Shown: piece by piece, positions 15,960 to 23,828 of the stretch
Layout of the letters: each line of letters starts with the position of its first letter
Position numbering within the stretch: the first letter of the stretch is position 1
Position numbers and translations under genes: made by a program
Notes under the pieces: generated by a model
What the model was told of the DNA's origin: nothing
What the model saw: only the letters and a program-made list of their open reading frames with translations
The model's database searches: none
Origin: Thalassospira sp. UBA1131
Lineage (GTDB): Bacteria; Pseudomonadota; Alphaproteobacteria; Rhodospirillales; Thalassospiraceae
Reading direction: 5' to 3'
NCBI RefSeq assembly: GCF_002311515.1
Contig: NZ_DCAO01000043.1
Span: 568-28,866 of the forward strand
DNA: 28,299 nt

Positions 15960-17045
15960 TCAGACCAACTGGTCGGGCATGCTGTTATAGATGCTTTCAA
16001 AGCGCAGATGATTGTCGGCAAACAGCCCCAAAAGTTTCGGATCGAACATCTCCGGGGAGGTTCGCTCGTCACCTTTGGTGATGATATTGACGGCTTCCGT
16101 GTGGCCATAGGCCGGTTTGTATCGGCGCGCACTGCGAAGGGCGTCGTAAACGTCTGCCAGTGAGACGATCCGCGCAATCATCGGGATATCCGCACCCGAC
16201 AGGCCCACACAATAGCCCGACCCTTCCCAATGTTCATGATGATAGCGTGCAATGATTGCGGCCTGTCCAAGAACCGGGTTGTCCGATGAATTGAGCATCG
16301 CAAAGCCGATCTCGGTGTGGCGCTGCATGACCTTGAATTCATCGTCGGTCAGCTTCCCGTTTTTCAGAAGAACCTCATCGGGCACACCGACTTTTCCGAT
16401 GTCATGAAGAATGCCGGCCAGACGGATTGTCCTTTGAACATTCTGATCCAGACCGGCCATCTCTGCCAGCAATTGGGAATAAAGACCGACGCGAACACAA
16501 TGCTCCGCGGTTTCGATGTCCCGATACTGGGAAATCAGGCTTAGCCGATCGATCATTTCCTGTTCTGCACCGCCAAGTTTGCGGCTGATATCATCAAGGG
16601 TTTTCGACTGACTGATGTTTTCCAGTTCGAGTTTGCGAACACGTTCGACTTCGCGGTCCCGCTCCTGCAGTCGCGCCTGCGCATCAAGTGCGGCGCGTTC
16701 AAGATCAGCACGTTCAATCGGCTTATCAAGAAATTCCCGAACACCAAGACGCAGTGCCGTCACGGCATCGGTCTTGTCACCATCCCCGGTCAGCAGAATG
16801 AATTCGAAATCCCGTTTGTATTCGTTGATTGCCCGTTTGACGAACTCCAGACCACTGCAATTTGGCATGCGCAAATCAGAAACAACCAGACGCAATGATG
16901 CGTCAGATTTTACTGTCTCAAGCGCTTCAAGTCCGTCAGATGCAACCACCACTTCAAAACCGGCACGTTCCAAAATACGTGCCAGCAATTTTCGGATCGG
17001 CGGTTCGTCATCTACAACCAAAATGCGACGTTCAAGCTCACTCAA
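15960..17045 (-). CDS. REC-HD-GYP response regulator (c-di-GMP phosphodiesterase type)
   Basis: This encodes 361 residues. An N-terminal receiver domain has the acidic pair D12-D13 and phosphoacceptor D57 (VVSDLRMP). A coiled-coil linker follows (about 125-160, ERDREVERVRKLELE), then an HD-GYP domain. Metal-site residues look complete: ETAEH, H214-D215 (LHDIGKVG), QRHTEIG, the YHHEH pair and LADVYDAL. The motif that names the family is changed: positions 277-279 read GYC instead of GYP, inside an otherwise normal GSGYxxGLxGxxIP. The start must be TTG at 17045, because a stop codon directly precedes it and no internal ATG lies before residue 59; GGGG is eight bases upstream. A five-codon frame starting ATG at 17059 ends in a TGA overlapping this TTG. 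It is first in an operon with the hybrid kinase, its likely phosphodonor. Confidence 0.92.
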   Translation of the reverse strand: MSELERRILVVDDEPPIRKLLARILERAGFEVVVASDGLEALETVKSDASLRLVVSDLRMPNCSGLEFVKRAINEYKRDFEFILLTGDGDKTDAVTALRLGVREFLDKPIERADLERAALDAQARLQERDREVERVRKLELENISQSKTLDDISRKLGGAEQEMIDRLSLISQYRDIETAEHCVRVGLYSQLLAEMAGLDQNVQRTIRLAGILHDIGKVGVPDEVLLKNGKLTDDEFKVMQRHTEIGFAMLNSSDNPVLGQAAIIARYHHEHWEGSGYCVGLSGADIPMIARIVSLADVYDALRSARRYKPAYGHTEAVNIITKGDERTSPEMFDPKLLGLFADNHLRFESIYNSMPDQLV

Positions 17046-17559
17046 TCACTCTGCCCCATGCCAGATACAAAATACTACGAGCGAATAGATAAAACCTATC
17101 CGTTGGTATTGTATATTGCAACATACGCAAAAAGTGTGAGATCGGTTCTCGGGCTGTTTTTTGCCCGGTTTCCAAGGGATTTCGCGAAAAAATCAGTGAA
17201 AACCTTTGATTGAAATTTGATGGAGAAGTTCTGGTATCTCAGGGATTTCTATTCCGAAGGCTCGATTGCAATGCGAATCGAAGAAAAACGGCATACGGAA
17301 AATCGATCAAAGCAATCGGATCGTGCACCCGGTCATCATGCAACAGCGACCGACAAGGCGGTTTTGGTGATGGGCGTTTCCGCGTCCCGGTGCGAACCTG
17401 ACAGGCATTGCCCGTTATCCGTGGGCACCTAATTGTCAAAAGTCTCGTGGCATTAATGCATAACGGCAATGCCACCCAAAAATCACAACGCAATATCGCA
17501 TTGCCGCCAACTTGCTACACTTTGCAGCATCGTATCCATGCCTGGAGCTTGCGGCGAAG
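17046..17559. other. Divergent regulatory gap rich in palindromes
   Basis: 514 bases separate the divergent HD-GYP and TSUP genes. Visible structures are: a near-perfect 16-bp palindrome GTATATTGCAACATAC (17111-17126), 65 bases before the HD-GYP start; a short CGGGC/GCCCG hairpin (17150-17167); GGCATTGCC (17404-17412) and its reverse complement GGCAATGCC (17465-17473); and an 8-bp inverted repeat GTGGCATT/AATGCCAC (17447-17454, 17468-17475). A 70-codon frame from ATG 17220 to 17432 has no ribosome-binding site and uses AGG and CGA codons rare in neighbours, so I do not call it a gene. Confidence 0.6.
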
Positions 17560-18315
17560 ATGGATGAGTTTTTCTGGTGGATCGTTCTGATTGGGTTTAT
17601 CGCCCAATTGATTGATGGTGCCCTTGGAATGGCCTATGGCCTGACCTCAACTTCCCTTTTGATCACGCTTGGCCTCCCCCCCGCACAAGCAAGTGCGACT
17701 GTCCACGCCGCCGAGATTGCAACCACCGCTGTTTCCGGTACAGCCCACCATTTTGCACGCAATGTCGATTGGCGCATGGTCCGTCAACTGGCACTTGCCG
17801 GTGCAATAGGCGGCTGTGCCGGGGCTGCTCTTTTATCATCGGGGATCGGGGACTATTTGGCACCGTTTGTCGCGGTGTATCTTAGTGCACTTGGTGTTCT
17901 TGTAATTGCCAAGGCCCTTCGCAAAGTTCAGCCGCCTGCGGCGATCCGCGGGCTTACCCCGCTTGGCATGATCGGTGGATTTCTTGATGCAATAGGGGGT
18001 GGCGGCTGGGGACCTATCGTATCAAGCACGCTGGTCTATCGCGGCAATGAACCGCACCGCATGCTTGGAACGTCTGCCGCGGCCGAGTTTTTTGTAACCG
18101 TGACGATTACCGTTACATTTGCCGGATCATTTGGATTGGAAAGCTTCGGAATGGCGGCACTGGCACTTGTAATTGGCGGTGTGCCGGCCGCCCCATTGGC
18201 GGCCGTGCTTGTCAAAATCATCCCGCGAAAGCCGCTTATGATTGCGGTTGGCGTCCTTATCGTCGGCCTTGGCCTTCTGGGGATATATCGCTTTGTCTTC
18301 GCCCTTATGGCTTAG
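17560..18315 (+). CDS. TSUP-family permease (TauE/SafE)
   Basis: This encodes 251 residues, mostly hydrophobic, with about seven to eight membrane segments. The family hallmark glycine-rich repeats are visible twice: IDGALGMAYG in the first half and LDAIGGGGWGPI in the second. TSUP (TauE/SafE) proteins are inner-membrane carriers for sulfite, sulfoacetate and related small organosulfur anions, but the substrate varies and no sulfur gene flanks this one. I chose ATG 17560, which places MDEFFWWIVLIGF directly before the first helix; the frame is open to TTG 17512 but that adds an unlikely leader. The ribosome-binding site is weak. The stop codon TAG is nested with the stop of the convergent prmA gene. 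Palindromes upstream may be operator sites. Confidence 0.9.
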   Translation: MDEFFWWIVLIGFIAQLIDGALGMAYGLTSTSLLITLGLPPAQASATVHAAEIATTAVSGTAHHFARNVDWRMVRQLALAGAIGGCAGAALLSSGIGDYLAPFVAVYLSALGVLVIAKALRKVQPPAAIRGLTPLGMIGGFLDAIGGGGWGPIVSSTLVYRGNEPHRMLGTSAAAEFFVTVTITVTFAGSFGLESFGMAALALVIGGVPAAPLAAVLVKIIPRKPLMIAVGVLIVGLGLLGIYRFVFALMA

Positions 18316-19193
18316 CCGACGACAAGTGTTGTCCAGTTTTCGACCTTGAAACGGTTGATCAGGGAAAGCCCGACATCGCGATAGGCCGACAGAACAAACT
18401 GTTCCTGATGCGCAAGAAGGCCTGAAAGGATGACAACACCGTTTTCCGAGAGCGTACTGGTAAGGTCATGCGCCATGCCACGCAGCGGGCGGGCAAGGAT
18501 GTTGGCACAGACAATGTCGTAATACCCGGCATCACGAATACGGGCATCCTGAAAACCGTTTGAATGAATGGCCGTGACAAGATCGGCGATCTTGTTGGTT
18601 TTGGCATTTTCACGTGCGACCCGAACCGATGCGGCATCAATATCGGCCATCATCACCGGGCACCGCCAGGTTTTGGCACATGCCATGCCCAAAATGCCGG
18701 AGCCACAGCCCATATCAAGCGCATTCTGACGTGGGCCGCGTTTGGCCAGCCAGTCGATTGCAGCAAGACATCCCTTGGTGGTTTGATGCTCGCCAGACCC
18801 GAATGCCAGACCGGCGTCGACCTGAAGCGCTGTTTTGGATACCGGGATTTCCTCGTTCCAGTGCGAGCCATGTACAAAGAAACGCCCGACCGAGATCGGC
18901 TTGAAGCTGCGCAGGTTTTCGCTGACCCAGTCCTTTGGCTCATAGGTGCCAAAAGTCACGGTTGGCGCATCAATGCCAACTGCAGATGCCATGATCGACA
19001 CCGCGGTCTCAACCGCACCCTTGTCAAACATTTCACCGGCAAAGCCTTCGATACGCCAAGGCCCGTCAGGGTTGCCATCACGCTCGAAATGCGAAAGCGC
19101 ATCGCAATAATCAAACAGCGCGTCGGCAAACATCTGCGCATAGGCGCCATCAACTTCGAATTTGAAGTTATAGCAAAGGACGGGTTCGGTCAT
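18312..19193 (-). CDS. prmA: Ribosomal protein L11 methyltransferase PrmA
   Basis: PrmA trimethylates ribosomal protein L11 at several lysines and the N-terminus using S-adenosylmethionine. The 293 residues equal the usual length. An N-terminal L11-binding domain (about 1-95) leads into the conserved LAFGSGEHQTTKGCL, the variant of the GTGxHxTT motif. SAM-binding motif I is DMGCGSGILGM (160-170), followed by ADIDAASVRVARENA and the hallmark CANILARPL. I chose ATG 19193 with GAGAAG just upstream; the frame is open to TTG 19220 without support. It follows uvrD in the same direction after 75 bases with no terminator, so the two may be co-transcribed. Its stop overlaps that of the convergent TSUP gene. 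Confidence 0.94.
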   Translation of the reverse strand: MTEPVLCYNFKFEVDGAYAQMFADALFDYCDALSHFERDGNPDGPWRIEGFAGEMFDKGAVETAVSIMASAVGIDAPTVTFGTYEPKDWVSENLRSFKPISVGRFFVHGSHWNEEIPVSKTALQVDAGLAFGSGEHQTTKGCLAAIDWLAKRGPRQNALDMGCGSGILGMACAKTWRCPVMMADIDAASVRVARENAKTNKIADLVTAIHSNGFQDARIRDAGYYDIVCANILARPLRGMAHDLTSTLSENGVVILSGLLAHQEQFVLSAYRDVGLSLINRFKVENWTTLVVG

Positions 19194-19268
19194 ATCGCTT
19201 CTCGCTCGTGTGGGCGGCAAATGTGCTCTGCCCGGTTAAATCGGTCATCCGAAAATGTTGCCCGGGGC

Positions 19269-21632
19269 TTACCCCGGCAAGATGAAGCTGTCGACCACTT
19301 TCTTGGTGCCGACACTTTCGAAATGGATTTCCAGCTTGTTGCCATCGACCGCACGGACGGTACCCGACCCGAACTTACGATGGCGCACCGTATCGCCCAC
19401 CTTGTATTTCGATGAGTTGGAACTGGTGGAATAACTGGTTTCACCGTCGGGCTTCACATCAATCACGTTCTTGCGCACGCGATCCTGCCAACCGCTTGAG
19501 GCGAATTTACGATCCCCCGCGCCCGATACCGGATTGCGCGACGGCGTGCTGCCACTGTCGCTTGCCCAGCTTGGCATTTTCATCCAGTCATCGGCTCCCC
19601 AGGCGCCTGGCGAATGATTGCCGCCATGCCCGCCAAGACCGGTATCGCTGCTGCGTTCGATATGTTCGTCTGGCAACTCATCAACAAAGCGCGATGGTAG
19701 GGCCGATTGCCACTGATTATAGATGCGCCGATTGGCGGCATAACAGATGGTCGCACGTTTGCGCGCCCGGGTGATCCCGACATAGGCAAGACGACGTTCT
19801 TCCTCAAGGCCCTTGACCCCGCTTTCATCCATGGCGCGTTGATGGGGGAAGACGCCCTCTTCCCAACCGGGCAGGAAAACGTAATCGAACTCAAGTCCCT
19901 TGGCTGCGTGCAGGGTCATGATGGTGACTTTTTCCTCATGATCGTTCTGCGCGTTTTCCATCACCAGTGAAACATGTTCCAGGAAGCTGGTCAGGTTTTC
20001 GAACTCGCCAATTGCCGATACCAGTTCTTTCAGGTTTTCCAGACGTCCGGGCGCATCAATTTCCTTCGATGTCCGCCACATATCGGTATAGCCGCTTTCA
20101 TCCAGAACGGTTTCAACGACTTCGACATGGCTGCTGTTGCCAAGCATTTCGCGCCAGCGTTTGAAATCCCCCAGAAGACCGCCGATGCTTTGGCGCATCT
20201 TGGGTTTGAGTTCTTCGGTATCCAACAAATCACGCGCCGCCGTCGGCAACGAAATCGCCTGATCACGGGAATATTGATGCAATGTCTGAAGCGTTGCCTT
20301 GCCAACCCCACGCTTGGGCACATTGACGATGCGCTCAAACGCCAGACTGTCATCGGGCTGCGCAACAAGCCGGATATAGGCCAGCGCATCACGGATTTCC
20401 TGACGCTCGTAGAAGCGCGGACCACCGACAACGCGGTACGGGATGCCCAGCGTGATCAGGCGTTCCTCAAACTCGCGGGTCTGGAAACCGGCACGCACCA
20501 AAATGGCAATCTGGGATGCGCCAACGCCCTTGCGCTGCAGGGCTTCAATATCCTCACCGATCAGGCGGGCCTCTGCTTCACCGTCCCAGACACCTTTGAC
20601 AAACACCTTGTCGCCAGTATCGATTTCGGTCCACAGCTCCTTTCCCAAACGGCCATCATTAAACGTGATCAGTTTGGATGCAGCGGCCAGAATATGCGGG
20701 GTGGAACGATAATTCTGTTCAAGCCTGACAACCTTGGCACCGGGAAAATCGGACTCAAAGCGCAGGATGTTGCCAACCTCGGCCCCGCGCCAGCTATAGA
20801 TCGCCTGATCATCATCACCAACGCAGCAAATATTGCGATGGACCATCGCCATTGCACGCAGCCACAGATACTGGGCAACGTTGGTATCCTGATACTCGTC
20901 GACCAGAATATAGCGGAAGGTATTCTGATACTGCTTGAGAACTTCAGGGTGCTGCTGGAACAGGGTCAGGCAATGCAGCAACAGGTCACCGAAGTCACAG
21001 GCATTCAGGACTTTGAGGCGTTCCTGATAAATCTTGTAAAGGTGCTTGGCACCGCCATTGGCGAACTCGACACTTTCATTGACCCGTTCAGGCGTCAGGC
21101 CCTTGTCCTTCCAGCGCTGAATGATCCCCATCAGTTGCTTGGCTGGCCATTTTTTCGGATCGATCTGTTCGGCATCCATGATCTGCTTAAGCAGGCGCAT
21201 CTGATCATCGCTATCAAGGATGGTGAAGTTTGACTTTAACCCGATCAGGTCGGCATGACGGCGCAACAAGCGCGCTGAAAGCGAGTGGAAGGTTCCCAGC
21301 CACCAGCCTTCAACCGGACGACCAAGCGCCTGTGCGACACGTTCCTGCATTTCCTTTGCCGCACGGTTGGTAAAGGTCACGGCAAGGATTTGCTGCGGAT
21401 GCAGGCGTTCGGTTTGCGCCTTGGTTTCCAGAAGATGCGCCAGACGCGTCGTCAAAACACGTGTTTTCCCGGTTCCGGCACCCGCCAGAACAAGCAATGG
21501 CCCGTCGAGCGTTTCGACAGCATCGCGCTGCTCGGCATTCAGATTGTCGAGATATGCCGGGGTCGGTGTATCGGCCAGACGCATTTCGGGGCTGGCGGCG
21601 AATTCATCAATTTCGAAGGGATCATCCATCAT
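19269..21632 (-). CDS. uvrD: UvrD/PcrA-type superfamily 1 DNA helicase
   Basis: This encodes 787 residues of a 3'-5' DNA helicase used in nucleotide excision repair, mismatch repair and removal of RecA filaments. The SF1A motifs are in order: the Q-motif LNAEQRDAV, Walker A AGAGTGKT (50-57), TFTNRAAKEM, GTFHSLSARLLRR, Walker B VDEYQDT (244-250), GDDDQAIYSWRGA, LEQNYRST, VTIMTLHAAKGLEFDYVF and EERRLAYVGITRA. After a low-complexity Ser/Gly linker, the C-terminus ends in the Tudor-like module YKVGDTVRHRKFGSGTV that binds RNA polymerase in PcrA/UvrD. Start 21632 has a tandem ATG-ATG and no strong ribosome-binding site. No LexA box was seen in the 119 bases upstream. Flanked by wecB (upstream) and prmA (downstream) on the same strand. 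Confidence 0.95.
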   Translation of the reverse strand: MMDDPFEIDEFAASPEMRLADTPTPAYLDNLNAEQRDAVETLDGPLLVLAGAGTGKTRVLTTRLAHLLETKAQTERLHPQQILAVTFTNRAAKEMQERVAQALGRPVEGWWLGTFHSLSARLLRRHADLIGLKSNFTILDSDDQMRLLKQIMDAEQIDPKKWPAKQLMGIIQRWKDKGLTPERVNESVEFANGGAKHLYKIYQERLKVLNACDFGDLLLHCLTLFQQHPEVLKQYQNTFRYILVDEYQDTNVAQYLWLRAMAMVHRNICCVGDDDQAIYSWRGAEVGNILRFESDFPGAKVVRLEQNYRSTPHILAAASKLITFNDGRLGKELWTEIDTGDKVFVKGVWDGEAEARLIGEDIEALQRKGVGASQIAILVRAGFQTREFEERLITLGIPYRVVGGPRFYERQEIRDALAYIRLVAQPDDSLAFERIVNVPKRGVGKATLQTLHQYSRDQAISLPTAARDLLDTEELKPKMRQSIGGLLGDFKRWREMLGNSSHVEVVETVLDESGYTDMWRTSKEIDAPGRLENLKELVSAIGEFENLTSFLEHVSLVMENAQNDHEEKVTIMTLHAAKGLEFDYVFLPGWEEGVFPHQRAMDESGVKGLEEERRLAYVGITRARKRATICYAANRRIYNQWQSALPSRFVDELPDEHIERSSDTGLGGHGGNHSPGAWGADDWMKMPSWASDSGSTPSRNPVSGAGDRKFASSGWQDRVRKNVIDVKPDGETSYSTSSNSSKYKVGDTVRHRKFGSGTVRAVDGNKLEIHFESVGTKKVVDSFILPG

Positions 21633-21751
21633 GACCGCATATATATCACGCTGTGCGAAGGGGGCCAGTGTCGTTCCATATTGACCCGACGATTTTTACA
21701 TTCTGCACCACATTGCGGGCATCAACCAAGCCCTTCGCGGAAACGTTTGTA

Positions 21752-22873
21752 TCAACCGGCTCTGGCCGGGAGGAGGGCTTCTAGTTCCCGAATAACACGC
21801 GACGCTGTCTTACCATCCCACAGCGGGATTTTGGCTGGCTGTCGTGTGCAACCGTCGGGAACATCTAGCGCAGACAACACCGCATGGCTCAACTGATCAA
21901 GTTCAACAAGCTGATTGGTTCCCTGCGTGATCGTGATTGGACGTTCGGTTGAATTGCGCAGCGTCAGGCATGGCACGCCCAGAAGGCTGGTTTCTTCCTG
22001 CACACCACCGGAGTCTGTTACGACAACGCCTGCGTCCTGCATCAAACTGGTAAATCCGACATACCCCATCGGCGGCAGCAAGCGAACACCGCCAGCACTT
22101 AGTGGCTCGATCAAATTTGATGTTCGAAGGCGCTTTTCGGTCCGGGGATGAAGAACAAAACAGATCTCCGCTTTGGTGGCGAGCGCCATCAACGCATGGC
22201 ATATTTGATAGAGCCGATCGAGATCATCGACATTGCCTTGCCGATGAAGCGTTACAAGGACATAGCGACCTTTAGCGAGATTGAGTTTGCGGGCGCTTTC
22301 TTCCTGATCAATCGTTCCCTTCATCATTGCCAACGTATCAGCCATGATATTGCCGACACGCTTTATGCGGTCGGCCGTGATCCCCTCTGTCCGTAAATTT
22401 GCATCTGCATCCATTGACGGCGTCAGCAACAGATCTGCCTTGTGATCTATCTCGATACGGTTTTGCTCTTCGGGCATTTCAGGATCAAAGCATCTAAGAC
22501 CCGCTTCCAGGTGAACAAGGGGCACGTTTATCTCAGTTGCAACGATGGCTGCGGCACGCGATGAATTCACATCCCCGACAACCAGAACCATGTCGGGTCG
22601 GTCTTCATGACAAAGTGCCTCATATGCCTGCATCATTCCGACAATGGGATCGCCATTTTCGAATAGCTCCCAGTTCAGGACATGATCAGGGTCCAGCAGT
22701 CCAAGCTCCCGCCAGATCGTCGAAGACATCGCGTCGTCGAAATGCTGGGCCGTATGGACAAAAGACGGACGAATTACTGGATGGTTCGCCAATCCGCACA
22801 ACAGCGGCGCGATCTTCATGAAGTTGGGTCTGGCACCGGCAACGAGATGAAGCTTCATCTTATATCGATACAT
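21752..22873 (-). CDS. wecB: UDP-N-acetylglucosamine 2-epimerase (non-hydrolysing)
   Basis: This encodes 373 residues, the usual length for the enzyme that converts UDP-GlcNAc to UDP-ManNAc for surface polysaccharides, in the cytoplasm. Family motifs are clear: the N-terminal GARPNFMKIAPL, LVVGDVNSSRA, HLEAGLRCFD followed by PEEQNRIEIDH, VTLHRQGNVDD, LLPPMGYVGF, and the nucleotide-binding VTDSGGVQEE with LRNSTERPIT. The fold is a GT-B-like two-domain fold. The start may be ATG 22873 or ATG 22858 (beginning MKLHLVAGARPNF); the second fits the family better but neither has a good ribosome-binding site. No other polysaccharide gene lies nearby, so it looks like a solitary sugar-nucleotide gene placed before uvrD. 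The symbol is given by family; the pathway it serves is unknown. Confidence 0.92.
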   Translation of the reverse strand: MYRYKMKLHLVAGARPNFMKIAPLLCGLANHPVIRPSFVHTAQHFDDAMSSTIWRELGLLDPDHVLNWELFENGDPIVGMMQAYEALCHEDRPDMVLVVGDVNSSRAAAIVATEINVPLVHLEAGLRCFDPEMPEEQNRIEIDHKADLLLTPSMDADANLRTEGITADRIKRVGNIMADTLAMMKGTIDQEESARKLNLAKGRYVLVTLHRQGNVDDLDRLYQICHALMALATKAEICFVLHPRTEKRLRTSNLIEPLSAGGVRLLPPMGYVGFTSLMQDAGVVVTDSGGVQEETSLLGVPCLTLRNSTERPITITQGTNQLVELDQLSHAVLSALDVPDGCTRQPAKIPLWDGKTASRVIRELEALLPARAG

Positions 22874-22941
22874 CCTGCATCTGGAAAAGCTTGGCCGTTT
22901 TCACATAGCCTAATAGATAAGTCCGGCTTCCCATAACCCTC

Positions 22942-22999
22942 TTTGGTATCGGTATTTTTTGCCGCAGGTCGTCACAGCTGCGGGATCAGAAATACCAAA
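22942..22999. promoter_or_regulatory. Nested and alternative hairpin region upstream of wecB
   Basis: AAATACCAAA (22990-22999) can pair with TTTGGTAT (22942-22949) or with GGTATTT (22951-22957), but not both. Inside lies a CCGCAG/CTGCGG stem (22962-22967, 22978-22983). No T-run follows on either strand. It sits 69 bases before the wecB start (-) and about 170 bases before the hypothetical gene (+). It could be a leader switch or an operator; the role is unknown. Confidence 0.35.
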
Positions 23000-23172
23000 T
23001 AACATCATCAGCCTACTTCATGGTCTCTGTATGTGACTTGCTCACCCGCACTTTCAGCATCCATGGTCTGAAAATTGCTTTGATTTCCGATGGTAAGCAT
23101 GTCTGACGCCCCCGGAGGCCTTCTGGGAGTACCGGCTGTGCTTTGTGCATCCCAGAAGAAAGGTATCTCGAA

Positions 23173-23760
23173 ATGAGTGCTATTTTTGGATTGGGCAACG
23201 GGTTGCCGATATCAACCCGGGCCAGTTCTGCGGAACGGTCAGGTGCACACGAAAGTATCGAAAGTTTTAGCGCAGGTAGCGCTGCACCTGTTTCAGGCGT
23301 TGCGGCAATCGGATCTGAGGGTGGCTCCTCCAAAAGCCAACTTTCGGACGCGGTTCAAGCCGTCATGCTTGAATTCCAGAATATCGGAAGCGGGTCATCA
23401 AGCTTTGCTGCGGCCATGGACGCAGTCAAAGCAAATGACAGCGCAAACGGTATCAAGACCACTGATGATCCGGTCTTGTCGAATTCCGATCCGGCAAAAG
23501 ATGATCCTGCACTTGCTGAGCAGGATGCCGAGGAGGAATTCAAGTCTGCCGCTCGTGACAGTTTCAATCTACCGACAAAAGACAAGGAACGTAACGAACA
23601 GGCTAGAATTGAGAAACGCAAAGAACGTCAGGAAATTGACGATGCAGCTCAACAGGCTGCAACGGATCTTCCAGAAAACGTTGCCGGTCTTGATAGCCGG
23701 GTTGCAGCCCAAGTCATGTCTGGTTCGCCAGCACGACAGCAACCTGCATTGGCCGCCTGA
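23173..23760 (+). CDS. Hypothetical low-complexity protein
   Basis: I do not recognise this gene. It encodes 195 residues rich in Ala, Ser, Asp and Glu, with no Cys, Trp or Tyr, no signal peptide and no membrane segment. The N-terminal half is Ser/Gly/Ala-rich and probably disordered. A central segment (QLSDAVQAVMLEFQNIG) looks amphipathic. Residues of about 135-165 are strongly charged (KDKERNEQARIEKRKERQEID) and likely helical, followed by a hydrophobic-patterned helix before an Ala/Pro-rich tail. I chose ATG 23173; AAGG lies about 12 bases upstream, so the start is only moderately supported, and the frame is open to 23143. A proper intrinsic terminator 25 bases after the stop, and a preceding gap that could hold a promoter, support it as a genuine single-gene unit. 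Confidence 0.7.
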   Translation: MSAIFGLGNGLPISTRASSAERSGAHESIESFSAGSAAPVSGVAAIGSEGGSSKSQLSDAVQAVMLEFQNIGSGSSSFAAAMDAVKANDSANGIKTTDDPVLSNSDPAKDDPALAEQDAEEEFKSAARDSFNLPTKDKERNEQARIEKRKERQEIDDAAQQAATDLPENVAGLDSRVAAQVMSGSPARQQPALAA

Positions 23761-23785
23761 TTACATCGGCCTATAACCTTGAACG

Positions 23786-23814
23786 GAGCAGCGCACATTA
23801 GCGCTGCTCTTTTT
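23786..23814 (+). terminator. Intrinsic terminator of the hypothetical gene
   Basis: GAGCAGCGC (23786-23794) and GCGCTGCTC (23801-23809) form a perfect 9-bp stem with a six-base loop, followed by five Ts. It acts in the (+) direction, 25 bases after the stop at 23760. Confidence 0.92.
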
Positions 23815-23828
23815 CATTGCGGATCGGA

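Noticed and set aside
17220..17432. 70-codon frame in the gap before the TSUP gene
   Set aside because: No ribosome-binding site, codons unlike neighbouring genes, and overlap with palindromic regulatory sequence; chance frame more likely.
19974..21233. 419-codon open frame on the plus strand
   Set aside because: It is antisense to uvrD and mirrors its codon pattern; no recognisable domain or ribosome-binding site.
21633..21751. Search for an SOS box before uvrD
   Set aside because: No GTTC-N7-GTTC or its reverse complement was found in the gap between wecB and uvrD.
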